Part shown: piece after piece, positions 8,866 through 17,627 of the stretch
How the letters are laid out: every line of letters begins with the position of its first letter
Numbering within the stretch: position 1 is the first letter of the stretch
DNA from: Bradyrhizobium cytisi
Lineage (GTDB): Bacteria; Pseudomonadota; Alphaproteobacteria; Rhizobiales; Xanthobacteraceae
Assembly (NCBI RefSeq): GCF_008123515.1
Contig: NZ_VSSR01000014.1
Coordinates: 1-64,000 of the forward strand
DNA length: 64,000 bases
Direction of reading: 5' to 3'
Program-made: the position numbers and the translations under genes
The notes under the pieces: generated by a model
What the model was told of the DNA's origin: nothing
Databases searched by the model: none
What the model saw: only the letters and a program-made list of their open reading frames with translations

Positions 8866-9816
8866 TCACGCCGCCTGCTGGTCCTCCGTCGTCATGTCAA
8901 CTAGGGGTTCTGGGAGGAAGCCAAGGAGATAATCGGCGACCTTGCTAGCCTGGGAAGCGGCCCGGATAATTGCACGATTGTCCTCGCGCAGCACTTCCAG
9001 CCACGAGCCGATATAGTCGGCGTGCCGCACCGTGGGCACGATACCGAGGGACGCGCAACCGAACGCAGACGAGATCTCCGCAACCAACTCCTCAAAGGCA
9101 TACTTCTTGGTACCGTAGCCGCCTGAAAGGTCACGGTTGAGACGTGACGAATGGCCGCTGGCATGCGCCAGCTCGTGGAGGGCCGTTCGATGCCAATTGA
9201 TCGGTTCGAAATAGGCTTGCGGTGGCGGCACCTGCACATAATCTTCCGTGGGCACATAGAAGGCGCGGTTGCCGCCGATGCGGAAGTCGATGCCGGTCGC
9301 CTTGATCAGATATTCGACCTGCGGCTCGATCAGGCCTGGCAGCGGAGGCGGCGCCGTTGTTGCGATCTCTGCAGGCAAGCCGTCGCATTGATCGCAGTTG
9401 AAGACCGTAAAGCGCTTGAGGAACGGAATGGCCTGCGCCTCCTCACCGCTCTCGCTCGCGCGGCGTTTTTCGTCGACCGGCACAAAGCGGTCGGCATAGA
9501 CGACGGTCGTGCCGCGCTCGCCCTTGCGGACGTGACCACCGAGCGACAGCGCTTGGCGGAATGTAAGCCAGCTCTGACCGGTGAATGCGCGCTCAGTGGC
9601 GGCCCCCCAGAGGATTAGAATGTTGATGCCGCTATATGGACGGCCGGTCGCGGCGCTTTTCGGCATGGCCAAAGGCGCCTTCGCCGCCGCGGTGCCCCAA
9701 GGCTGCACCCACGGCACTCGGCCAGCCTCCAGCTCGGCGATGATCTTGTTGGTGATGTCGTCATAGAGGTTTGCCCGGTCCTCACCGGTGCGCGCCCGAG
9801 AATATTGTCTGGACAT
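8866..9816 (-). CDS. ArdC-type antirestriction protein
   Basis: 316 residues, full length for ArdC. The N-terminal ssDNA-binding ArdC domain (residues ~15-140) shows RVPWVQPWG, YSGINILILWGAA and the WLTFRQALSLGGHVRKGERG block. The C-terminal zincin-like domain carries the metalloprotease motif HELAHASGHSSRL at about residue 216 and a downstream EELVAEI glutamate. ArdC proteins protect incoming single-stranded DNA from restriction during conjugation. It is the first gene of the leftward ICE cluster (ardC, parB-like, methylase, toprim), each with its own leader. Confidence 0.9.
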   Translation of the reverse strand: MSRQYSRARTGEDRANLYDDITNKIIAELEAGRVPWVQPWGTAAAKAPLAMPKSAATGRPYSGINILILWGAATERAFTGQSWLTFRQALSLGGHVRKGERGTTVVYADRFVPVDEKRRASESGEEAQAIPFLKRFTVFNCDQCDGLPAEIATTAPPPLPGLIEPQVEYLIKATGIDFRIGGNRAFYVPTEDYVQVPPPQAYFEPINWHRTALHELAHASGHSSRLNRDLSGGYGTKKYAFEELVAEISSAFGCASLGIVPTVRHADYIGSWLEVLREDNRAIIRAASQASKVADYLLGFLPEPLVDMTTEDQQAA

Positions 9817-9827
9817 CGCGGATCTCC

Positions 9828-9902
9828 GCGACGGGCGCCGCGAGCCTCTCTCGCAGCCTGTAACCCGTCACGGCAAAACCCGGCCGACACTCTGACTCTC
9901 GC
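9828..9902 (-). promoter_or_regulatory. Repeated structured leader upstream of ardC
   Basis: This is the second copy of the leader seen before the ParB-like gene: GAGAGTCAGAG, GACGGGTTACAGGCTGCGAG and GCGCCCGTCGCGGAGA in the same order and spacing. The GACGGG and CCCGTC parts pair. It lies directly before the ardC ATG and so is transcribed as 5' UTR. Confidence 0.5.
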
Positions 9903-10278
9903 CTCTACCTGAGAGAATGCGAAATCTGCGACGCAGCCCGCCTTCCATCGGGTGTTCATGGGAATTGCGTTGAGCTACCTAGGGCCGCAGGCCCGACCAG
10001 GCGTGCGCCAGGGGCGCATCGCCTCGATGGAAAATGGCACCCGGAGAGCGTGAGCATAGCGACCCGAAGGGGCACGCGGGTCCGAGTGCAGCGACGAGAC
10101 CGGTTCAATAGCGGCACCCGGGAACGGGGCAGTGATAGCGATCGCCGCAGGCGAGCCCCTTTTCCGAGTGCCCCCGGCGAGGAGCTCCGCATCCCTTTGC
10201 GCGAGCTGGGGTAATCCGATCCCGGCCACTCGCTAATCTTGTGCTGGGGTTGATTCGGCCCAGCAAAGGAGACAAGCG
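9903..10278. other. Upstream region and left end of IS110 element
   Basis: A 376-bp non-coding stretch between ardC and the IS110 transposase. In IS110-group elements the long non-coding end before the transposase encodes the bridge RNA, so the right part is likely to hold one. I cannot fix the exact IS terminus, because these elements lack terminal inverted repeats. The transposase ribosome site (AAGGAGA) is at about 10265. Confidence 0.4.
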
Positions 10279-11316
10279 ATGGCCCTGTATGTCGGACTGG
10301 ATGTTTCACTAAGAATGACGTCGATCTGCGTCGTCGAAGCGGATGGCTCGTCGGTATGGGAAGGCAAAGCCGAAAGCGAGCCGGTCGCGTTGGTAACGGT
10401 GCTCTCGCCTTGGCGAGACAAAATTGCTCTCGTCGGCATCGAAGCTTGTCCGCTTTCCGAATGGCTTTACGGCGCATTGGTTGATAGTGGGTTTCAGATC
10501 GTCTGCATTGAGACCCGGCATGCACAGCGCTTCTTGTCCTCTCGTCCTAACAAAACCGACCGCAGCGATGCCCGCGGCATCGCTGAGATGATGCGCCTCG
10601 GACACAATCGATCGGTTCATGTGAAAAGCAAAGCGTCACAGTTGCTTCGAACGATCCTGATCGCGCGCAAGAAATTCGTCGATCACATGCTGGCGATCGA
10701 AGACACAATCCGGGGATTGATGAAGGTGCATGGATTAAGGTTTGGTGCAGTGCACCGAAGTCGGTTTGCGGCGAAGGTCGAAACTCTGCTGGCGGATGCG
10801 CCTGACTTGCGTATGGCCATCGAGCCACTGCTCGAAGTGCGCAACATGATGCGCAAGCACAAGGCCCTTATGGATCGGCAGCTTTCGCAAATGGCTCGCA
10901 AGGATGATGTTTGCAGGCGGTTGATGACCGTATCCGGCGTTGGTCCGCTCGTGAGCCTATCGTTCAAGGCGACGATTAACGATCCAAACTGGTTCAAGGA
11001 TTCCAAGGCCGTGGCGGCGCATCTGGGATTGACCCCTCGCGCTTATCAGTCGGGTGAGATTGATCGCTCAGGCAATATCAGCAAGTGCGGCGACAAGCTG
11101 ATGCAGCATGCGCTCTATGAAGCCCCGAACTCGCACATGCGGATTTCTAAGAAGTGGTCGAAACTTCGGGCCTGGGGTGTCAAGCTCGGCAAACGTATCG
11201 GGTCCAGGAAAGCGTGCGTGGCGGTTGCCCGCAAACTGGCGATTATCATGCATCGGATGTGGGTCGAGGAAACGGACTTCCGTTTTGGAAAGCCGCCTGT
11301 GACCCAACCCACATAA
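10279..11316 (+). CDS. IS110-group transposase
   Basis: 345 residues, intact. The N-terminal RuvC-like DEDD domain shows GLDVS (first Asp), GIEACPLSEW (Glu) and DRSDARGIAEMM (the last two Asp). The C-terminal Transposase_20 domain has the helix-hairpin-helix VSGVGPLVSLSF and the GLTPRAYQSGE and NISKCGDKL blocks. IS110 elements move through an RNA-guided recombinase and generate no terminal repeats. It is about 40% similar by eye to the frameshifted IS110 at 14583, so the two are different elements. Confidence 0.95.
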   Translation: MALYVGLDVSLRMTSICVVEADGSSVWEGKAESEPVALVTVLSPWRDKIALVGIEACPLSEWLYGALVDSGFQIVCIETRHAQRFLSSRPNKTDRSDARGIAEMMRLGHNRSVHVKSKASQLLRTILIARKKFVDHMLAIEDTIRGLMKVHGLRFGAVHRSRFAAKVETLLADAPDLRMAIEPLLEVRNMMRKHKALMDRQLSQMARKDDVCRRLMTVSGVGPLVSLSFKATINDPNWFKDSKAVAAHLGLTPRAYQSGEIDRSGNISKCGDKLMQHALYEAPNSHMRISKKWSKLRAWGVKLGKRIGSRKACVAVARKLAIIMHRMWVEETDFRFGKPPVTQPT

Positions 11317-11824
11317 GGATCGTCCCGGCGTAACAATCTGTTCTGCCGAGGACGTGGGGAGGGTCAGTCCGTTTCGATCCCTGTGCGGTGCTCAAGCACG
11401 CGCTGTGAGCTTGGGCGACCTAACTCGCCGGACCCCATCATGGAGCATGCCATAGGCTGACTCCGGACAGAAGCGCGGGCCAGGCAGTGGTGGATTGCGG
11501 ATAGCCGCATGATGCGGCAACGATCGTTACCCGAATGGGCGGAGACACCGGCGAGCGGTGGCTCCGGTCGCGGATCGATGCCCGAGACTAGAGCGTGACC
11601 GACCGAAGGGCTGGCCGCCCAAACATCCTTTCTCAGTTTGCCCCAATAGCAAACATCTGGAGGATTTAAGCGGAGGTCCGAGAAGGGCCCACTTCCGGAC
11701 TCATGCACCGCAAACAAGGACTTACTCGATCGGCAGGGCTTGCTGGCTATCGAACGGTCCCAGTCAGTAGTTGCAGCCTTTGGGATTAAGCGGTTCAACG
11801 CAACCGGGGAAGCGGCTTTTCACC
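11317..11824. other. Non-coding flank of IS110, no gene seen
   Basis: Downstream non-coding part of the IS110 element plus spacer to the four-gene mini-operon. Reading frames exist on both strands but none has a plausible start, composition or family match. No terminal repeat is visible. Confidence 0.4.
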
Positions 11825-12034
11825 CTAAGCTCCCCTGCCATCCTGTTTGCCGATCACGCAGCGCCAGCCCGCCGGGCATTCTGCCGGATGCAGGTTCATC
11901 CACTCGGCGAGCTGCGTCGCACCCATCAGACAAGACTGCATCGAAACGTCGGCGAAGTCCGAGGTGGTCACGGTCTGCTCGTGGTAATTTGCCGGAGAGG
12001 AGAGACCGCAGAGCACAGCGATGATCTTGATCAC
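11825..12034 (-). CDS. Small hypothetical protein, operon gene 4
   Basis: 69 residues beginning with GTG at 12034 (VIKIIAVLCGL). It has a hydrophobic N-terminus and two cysteines spaced in the second half (HPAECPAGWRCVIGK). The GTG overlaps the TGA of the previous gene (GTGA), so translation is probably coupled. The short hydrophobic start could be a weak signal or anchor sequence. I do not recognise a characterised family; it appears to be a rhizobial mobile-element gene. Confidence 0.55.
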   Translation of the reverse strand: MIKIIAVLCGLSSPANYHEQTVTTSDFADVSMQSCLMGATQLAEWMNLHPAECPAGWRCVIGKQDGRGA

Positions 12035-12279
12035 GACTGGAGAGCCCCATCGCTGCGATGGGCATTTGCCCGGATGATCTTGATGGCTTTGGCCACCGTG
12101 CGCGGATGCAGGCCTAGCGCGTGAATCACTTCCTTCTTCTTGCAGCCGAGATTGCACTCGAGGTAGCCGCGCACACGCTCGACGTTGAATGCCTCCAGCT
12201 CCTTGGAGCCGGGGCGCAGGTTCAGCGCTTCAATGGTACAGAATTCGGGGAACATGTTTGAAGCTGCCCACCCGGTCAT
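12031..12279 (-). CDS. Hypothetical protein, operon gene 3
   Basis: 82 residues (MTGWAASNMF...). The C-terminal half reads as a small DNA-binding-type helix pair (VRGYLECNLGCKKKEVIHAL and GLHPRTVAKAIKIIR), similar in shape to a winged or homeodomain-like HTH. It overlaps the upstream gene by ATGA and the downstream gene by GTGA. It may be a regulator of the mini-operon or mobile element; no family name can be given with certainty. Confidence 0.55.
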   Translation of the reverse strand: MTGWAASNMFPEFCTIEALNLRPGSKELEAFNVERVRGYLECNLGCKKKEVIHALGLHPRTVAKAIKIIRANAHRSDGALQS

Positions 12280-12488
12280 GCACGCAATTCGCGTTCAGCG
12301 CTAGCAGCCGATCGGGCGAATGCTTTGGCCGCATCAACATGCCAAGCTTTCTCAGCACGCCGCTCGTAGTCGTCGGCAAGGGCCTTAAGCTGACCCGCAA
12401 TCGCTGAGTCGGTCATGGTTTGGGCTGCACGGAGCAAAGTCCGTGCTGTCTCTAAATATGCCTTGCCTCGTTGTGAGATCTGGACCAT
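12276..12488 (-). CDS. Hypothetical helical protein, operon gene 2
   Basis: 70 residues starting MVQISQRGKAYLE at 12488. It is Ala-rich and predicted wholly helical (TARTLLRAAQTMTDSAIAG, then KALADDYERRAEKAW). No catalytic motif is present. Its start overlaps the stop of gene 1 (TGATG) and its stop overlaps the start of gene 3 (ATGA). Small helical proteins of this kind recur in rhizobia, function unknown. Confidence 0.55.
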   Translation of the reverse strand: MVQISQRGKAYLETARTLLRAAQTMTDSAIAGQLKALADDYERRAEKAWHVDAAKAFARSAASAERELRA

Positions 12489-12709
12489 CACAAAGCCCTC
12501 GCGCGGTTCTCTGGCAGCTGGTTGAAGGTGATCTGGAGCCAGCCCACCCAATTGCGGTCACTTTCCCTGCGAGCTCTGAAGCGATCGACGCACTTCTTGG
12601 AACAAAGAGGCGTTCGCCACGAGTAGTGCCGGACGAGACCGAACTTGCCATCACAAACTGCGCATCGCGCGGCACCGCCAGATCTAAGACTTTCGGAGCA
12701 GTTGGGCAT
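12488..12709 (-). CDS. Four-cysteine zinc-finger-like protein, operon gene 1
   Basis: 73 residues, ATG at 12709 after a strong AGGAG. Two Cys pairs are visible, CAVCDGKFG and the LCSKKC motif, separated by about 16 residues (RHYSWRT between). This resembles a treble-clef or FCS-like zinc finger of the kind that binds nucleic acid or protein. It heads a run of four genes that overlap by 1-4 bases, so the set is clearly one operon. Function unknown. Confidence 0.65.
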   Translation of the reverse strand: MPNCSESLRSGGAARCAVCDGKFGLVRHYSWRTPLCSKKCVDRFRARRESDRNWVGWLQITFNQLPENRARAL

Positions 12710-12935
12710 TGTACTCTCCTCTTGGCTTTATCGCAGCTGTTCGTCGATCATCCTTTTTTCACTGTCGCACTTGATGAGCCTGTGCGCGTTTCCAACGCAT
12801 GCAGCCTAAGACGATCACGATCAGCAGCTCAATTGAACGTAGGTAATCGTCCGGCATCTAGATGGGTGACGGAACAATACGAAGGTTTAGGGCGCTCCCC
12901 CTTAAAGCCGACCACTTCCGCAATGGGTCTTGGTC

Positions 12936-14480
12936 GTGTAAAAACGGTGCCTAAGGGTATCTGGCCCGGAAGGCAGGAGACACGCAGTTCTTAGGCCGCG
13001 ATCGCAGCGATCAGCGGCTTGATCCCGACGATGTTCATGACCCTTGTTAGATTGTAGGCTAGAACCGAAAGAGCAATCTCGGCGGCTACTTTCGGAAGCG
13101 TTTTGGTCAGGAAGTGTGTCGCGCCCATGCGGGCCTTCATCGTGCCGAACGGATGCTCGACGGTCTCGCGACGTTGACGCATAGCCATCGGGGTCGCATC
13201 AAGGCGCTGCTGCACAGCATCGAGCAGATGCTCATGCTCCCATCGAGGAATCCGCCGCTCCGGCCCTGTCGTGCACTGGGATCTGAGCGAACAATTTTGA
13301 CAGGCTGTGGTCCAGTAGCGCCTTATCCGCTTGCCATCTTCCTCGCCAGTAAAGCGATATGGCAGTTGCTCCCCAGCCGGACAGTGATAGGCGTCTTTCT
13401 CCGGTAAATAGACAAAGTCCTGCTTGCCGAAGCGCCCTTCTGACTTGGCGCTAGAAGTCATCGGCTTGGGCAGCGTCACCGTGATGTTGGCCTCGTGGCA
13501 AGCGAGGATCTCGGAGCTGCTGAAGTAGCCCCGATCGGCAACGGCCTCGAGAGTCTCGGTCTGCAGCACAGCCTTCGCCTGGTTAGCCATGTTGGCAAGT
13601 TGCGCCCGATCTGAACCACTGTTCGTTACCTCGTGCGCGACAATCAGATGATGCTCGGTATCAACGGCGACCTGCACGTTGTAGCCGACGACGCCAGACC
13701 CGCGGCCGCTCGTTGCCATCGATCGGCTGTCCGGATCGGTCAAGGATATCTGCTGGTCAGGCGAAGCACGAATCTGCTTCTCGTAGACGGCAAGCCTGCC
13801 CATCTCCTCCTTCAGATTTGTAAGCTTCTCATTCAGCCTCGTCACCTTCGCAGCCAGCGCCTCCGTCGGCTCCTGCCGGTCGGCCGTATCAAGCTGGCTC
13901 AAATACCGCGCCACACTCTCCTCCAACTGGGCACGCCGCCGCTCTACCTTTGCCCGCGTGAAGTTCTTATCCCGGACGGCCTTGAACTTACTGCCATCGA
14001 TGGCGACACTCGCCGTGGCGAGAAGGCCTATCTCACGGCAAAGCTCGACGAACCGCGCGCAGACCTTGCGCAGCGCCAAGCCGTTGTCCTTGCGGAAGTC
14101 CGCGATCGTCTTGTGATCTGGAGCAAGCCGACCCAACAGCCACATCACCTTGACATTGCGTCCGGCCTCTCTTTCTAGCCGTCGGCTCGATTGCACCCGG
14201 TTCAGATAGCCATAGATGTAAAGCTTAAGAAGTACCGAGGGATGGTACGATGGCCGACCAGTCGCCGCAGGCTCAATTCCATCGAAACTCATCTCGGCCA
14301 AATCAAGCGTATCGACGAACACATCGATCACCCGAACCGGATTGCTCTCGTCAATGAAATCATCGAGGCATTCGGGCAACAGCGTCCATTGCCCACGATC
14401 CGCCTCTTCAACGAAGCGCGTCATCGATTCCTCCCGCAGAATCACGAGAGAATCATAACAGGGGCATGGCGTTTTTACAC
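12936..14480 (-). mobile_element. IS1182-family insertion sequence
   Basis: The ends are marked by an 11-bp inverted repeat, GTGTAAAAACG at 12936-12946 and its complement at 14470-14480, with partial similarity running further inward. It contains one transposase gene on the minus strand. No clear target duplication can be seen. It lies directly against the left part of the next IS110 element. Confidence 0.75.
12991..14424 (-). CDS. IS1182-family transposase
   Basis: 477 residues, intact. The N-terminal DUF772 region reads NPVRVIDVFVDTLDL and GRPSYHPSVLLKLYIYGYLN. The DDE catalytic core follows: ASVAIDGSKFKAV (Asp 1), VADRGYFSS (Asp 2) and the late TVEHPFGTMKARMG (Glu). A coiled-coil insertion and a cysteine cluster (TTACQNCSLRSQC) are typical of the family. 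The start at 14424 follows GGGAGGA; an upstream GTG would add seven residues. The gene appears functional. Confidence 0.93.
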   Translation of the reverse strand: MTRFVEEADRGQWTLLPECLDDFIDESNPVRVIDVFVDTLDLAEMSFDGIEPAATGRPSYHPSVLLKLYIYGYLNRVQSSRRLEREAGRNVKVMWLLGRLAPDHKTIADFRKDNGLALRKVCARFVELCREIGLLATASVAIDGSKFKAVRDKNFTRAKVERRRAQLEESVARYLSQLDTADRQEPTEALAAKVTRLNEKLTNLKEEMGRLAVYEKQIRASPDQQISLTDPDSRSMATSGRGSGVVGYNVQVAVDTEHHLIVAHEVTNSGSDRAQLANMANQAKAVLQTETLEAVADRGYFSSSEILACHEANITVTLPKPMTSSAKSEGRFGKQDFVYLPEKDAYHCPAGEQLPYRFTGEEDGKRIRRYWTTACQNCSLRSQCTTGPERRIPRWEHEHLLDAVQQRLDATPMAMRQRRETVEHPFGTMKARMGATHFLTKTLPKVAAEIALSVLAYNLTRVMNIVGIKPLIAAIAA

Positions 14481-14582
14481 ATGGGGTAATTCCGGGCTCG
14501 GAGCCATACTCAGGCTCTGGGAATCAGCTCTCCAGGAATCGACGAGGCCTACCTCAGGGCCTTGCAATGACGGAGAGAGGCA

Positions 14583-15624
14583 ATGGAGCACTATGTCGGA
14601 TTGGACGTGTCGCTGAAACTGACGTCGATCTGCATCGTCGATCGGACAGGAACGGTCGAGCGCGAAGGGGTGGCTGCGTCTGCCCCGGAGGCGATCGCAA
14701 CGTTCATCAAACTGCACGCGCCACACGTCGTTCGAATTGGACTCGAGACCGGAGCAACGTCGACATGGTTGTGGACCGAGCTGAATAAGATCGGGTTACC
14801 CGTTATCTGCATAGACGCCAGGCATGCGAAGGCGGTTCTGAAGATGCAGATTAACAAGAGCGACCGAAATGACGCTGCTGGCATAGCGCGTATCATGCAA
14901 TGTGGTTGGTACAAGGAGGTTTGCGTCAAAGACCTCGATAGTCATGCGACCAAAGCCCTTCTTGTCAGTCGAGCTCTGCTCGTCAAGGTCAAGCGGGATG
15001 TCGAAAATCAAATCCGAGGGCTCCTCAAGAATCTTGGGCTCGTCATCGGACGAGCAAAAGATGAATATGTTTGCTGTGCCCGCCGCGCAGTTGGCCAAGG
15101 ATTCAGAGCTTTTTGCCGCGGTAGATCCATTGCTGAAGGCACGCGAGGCCGTCGAGCAACAGATTGTGGACCTTGACCGCAAGGTGCTGCGGCTGGCTCG
15201 CAATAATGCTCAAGTGCGACGGTTCATGACGGCTCCTGGCATCGGCCCGGTCACGGCCCTTTGCTTCCTTGCGACGATCGATGACCCCGCTCGCTTCAAG
15301 AAATCACGAAGCGTCGGAGCCTACGCAGGGCTAACCACCCGCCGATACGCATCCGGCGAGATGGACTGGACGGGCCGAATCTCGAAATGCGGCGACAAGA
15401 TGCTGCGAAGTTACCTCCACGAGGCGGCCAATGTGCTGCTCACACGCGTAGCAAAATGGTCAGCACTCAAGGCGTGGGGCATTCTGCGGCTTGCGAAACG
15501 AAGCGGGCTACGCAAAGCCAAGGTTGCGGTTGCCCGAAAACTTGCTGTCATTCTGCATCGGATGTGGATCGATGGTACCGAATTTAGATGGTCATCAAAG
15601 GATGCTGCTGATCAGCCTGCATAA
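14583..15624 (+). pseudogene. IS110-group transposase, frameshifted
   Basis: The N-terminal half (from MEHYVGLDVSLKLTS at 14583) carries the DEDD domain with GLDVS, GLETGATS and DRNDAAGIARIM. At about 15045-15070 the frame is lost (ORF stop at 15176), and the rest of Transposase_20 continues one frame over (APGIGPVTALCFLATIDD, then ISKCGDKMLRS) to the stop at 15624. One base restores the frame. This is either a decayed element, a sequencing error or, less likely, programmed frameshifting, which is not usual for IS110. Confidence 0.85.
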
Positions 15625-15916
15625 AGGATAACGAGTTCCCGCCGAATAGCGGGAGTGAACGTCCCCGCCGGGACGCTGGCGTTGGTGAGATCGCCCCTGG
15701 CTTTGCGGTGCTCGAAAGGGCAAAGCGCGCTTCACACATTGATCCGCCAACGTCGTCTTACGCCATCATGCGGAGGGCACGCCCCTACCGCGGAGAGAAC
15801 CATGGACCCGGCAAGGATGTTCAAGGAGAGCTTGACCTCACGCCCGGAATTAGAGAACAGCCAGGGTCAAAGTGAGACCTCCGCGCTAGATCTTGGGGTG
15901 GCCGCTTCTACCCTAG
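15625..15916. other. Spacer between IS elements
   Basis: Non-coding flank of the IS110 element and spacer before the next IS. No supported gene is present; the reading frames lack starts and motifs. Confidence 0.4.
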
Positions 15917-17508
15917 TGTTGCAAAACTCCCGTTGAGACGACTCGCGATCCGTGATTCCTTTGGATAGGTCATCTGCGGGAGCGGCGCATGATGGGTCGT
16001 CGGGAAGGCGAGCAAGGACAGTTTTTCTATTCCTTTCATCTCGACAAGGTGGTCCCACCTGATCATCTGGTGCGGCAGATCGACGGTTTGCTCGATCTAG
16101 ACTGGGTGCACAAGGAGCTAGCTCCTTATTACTCGCACACGGGCCGGCCTTCGATTGACCCGGTACTGATGATCCGGATGCTGCTTATCGGTTATATTTT
16201 TGCGATCCGCTCCGAGCGGCGGATTTGCGCTGAGATTCAGGTAAACCTTGCGTATCGCTGGTTCTGCAAGCTCGGCGTTGAGGACCGTATCCCCGATCAT
16301 TCTGTGTTCTGCCGTGCGCGGAACGAACGTTTCCGAGAGAGCGACGCCCTGCGCCGGATATTTGAGGGCGTGGTGGCGATGTGCATTGGGGCCGGCCTGG
16401 TTGGAGGCGAAGCGTTCTCGATCGATGCGAGCCTGATCAAGGCGGATGTAAACAAGACGAAGCGGATCCCCGGCGACCAGCCGTTTTCGTGGCCGAAGGC
16501 GGAGGAAGCATCCCATGCGGTTCGCGAGTATCTCGTAGCTCTCGATGCCGCTCGCGGTCAGGAGGATCATGGTGGCGACGACGGTTCGGGCGAAGGCGGC
16601 CGGCGGCGCAAGCCTCCCAAGGAAGTCTCGCTTACCGATCCGCAAGCGACATGGGTTGCGAGGCCGGGCCTCGACCCATTCTTGGCCTACGATGCGAACT
16701 ACCTGATCGACAACAAAGCCGGCGTCATCATCGATGCTGCGGGCAGCCGGGCGAACCGAGCCGTGGAGATTGCCGTCACCCAGACCATGGTGGAGCGTGT
16801 CGAGCGACGCTTTGACCTACGGCCCCGGACGCTCGCGGGCGACACGGCCTATGGCGCGGTCAGGTTGTTAAAATGGCTGGTGGATCGCAACATCGCACCG
16901 CACGTACCGGTGTGGGACAAGTCGGCACGACCCGATGGCACTTTTAGCCGTGCTGACTTCGTCTTTGATCAGGGGCGCAACATCTATGTTTGCCCAGGTG
17001 GCGCGGAACTGACCAGCACAGGCAATATCGATCAAGGGCATATCGTTTACTACAGGGCCAGCAAGAACGATTGCTCCCGCTGCTCACTAAAGCCGAAGTG
17101 CACGACCGCAACCGTGCGCAAAATTACCCGCGACCTTAACGAAGACGTGCGTGATCGTGTCCGCGCCTTGGCCAATACAGAAGCCTTCGAACAGTCGCGC
17201 CGCGAGCGTAAGAAGGTTGAGATGCGATTTGCGCACATGAAGCGCATTCTCAGGCTCGACCGGTTCCGGCTGCGGGGCTTGAGCGGCGTCAGGGACGAAG
17301 TCCTGCTCACGGCAACCGCACAAAACCTCAGACGGCTCGCCAAGCTTCTCTGTCGCGTCCCACCATCCCGGGCGACGATTTGCCCGGCATAGCATCACCT
17401 CGGGCGCAACTTCCTACACCGCAACCCCAACAAAGGAAGACCCAAACAACAAACCGCTAAAAACTCCACAGCGAAGCCCGGCAATGAGATCAGTCGAGTT
17501 TTACAACA
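15917..17508 (+). mobile_element. IS5/IS1182-like insertion sequence with TGTTGCAAAACTC ends
   Basis: The left end TGTTGCAAAACTC (15917-15929) and the right end GAGTTTTACAACA (17496-17508) are inverted repeats with one mismatch. A TA dinucleotide flanks both sides one base out, consistent with a short target duplication. A single transposase gene occupies the interior. The same 13-bp terminus occurs on a 209-bp element at 41653-41861. Confidence 0.75.
15989..17392 (+). CDS. DDE transposase (IS5 superfamily, IS1182-like)
   Basis: 467 residues, intact. The N-terminus (FFYSFHLDKVVPPDHLVRQI) and GRPSIDPVLMIRMLLIGY are the DUF772 region. The catalytic acidic residues lie in AFSIDASLIKAD, LAGDTAYGAV and a late glutamate in KKVEMRFAHMKRI. 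A Cys motif (NDCSRCSLKPKC) is present, as in IS1182 relatives. An ATG preceded by GGGAG gives the standard length. It is likely active and may also mobilise the non-autonomous copy near 41.7 kb. Confidence 0.9.
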   Translation: MMGRREGEQGQFFYSFHLDKVVPPDHLVRQIDGLLDLDWVHKELAPYYSHTGRPSIDPVLMIRMLLIGYIFAIRSERRICAEIQVNLAYRWFCKLGVEDRIPDHSVFCRARNERFRESDALRRIFEGVVAMCIGAGLVGGEAFSIDASLIKADVNKTKRIPGDQPFSWPKAEEASHAVREYLVALDAARGQEDHGGDDGSGEGGRRRKPPKEVSLTDPQATWVARPGLDPFLAYDANYLIDNKAGVIIDAAGSRANRAVEIAVTQTMVERVERRFDLRPRTLAGDTAYGAVRLLKWLVDRNIAPHVPVWDKSARPDGTFSRADFVFDQGRNIYVCPGGAELTSTGNIDQGHIVYYRASKNDCSRCSLKPKCTTATVRKITRDLNEDVRDRVRALANTEAFEQSRRERKKVEMRFAHMKRILRLDRFRLRGLSGVRDEVLLTATAQNLRRLAKLLCRVPPSRATICPA

Positions 17509-17627
17509 GTATCACCCTGAAACCGGACGTTCCGGTCCCTGGAGAAAAGGGGCTTGACCTTGCAACTCGGATTACAGAAGGGATCGACGCCGCACGGCCG
17601 AGACACAAAGCGGCTCGGTTTATATGT

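Noticed and set aside
14583..15624. Programmed frameshift in the second IS110 transposase
   Set aside because: IS110 transposases are single-frame proteins and no strong slippery sequence plus structure is evident at about 15055.
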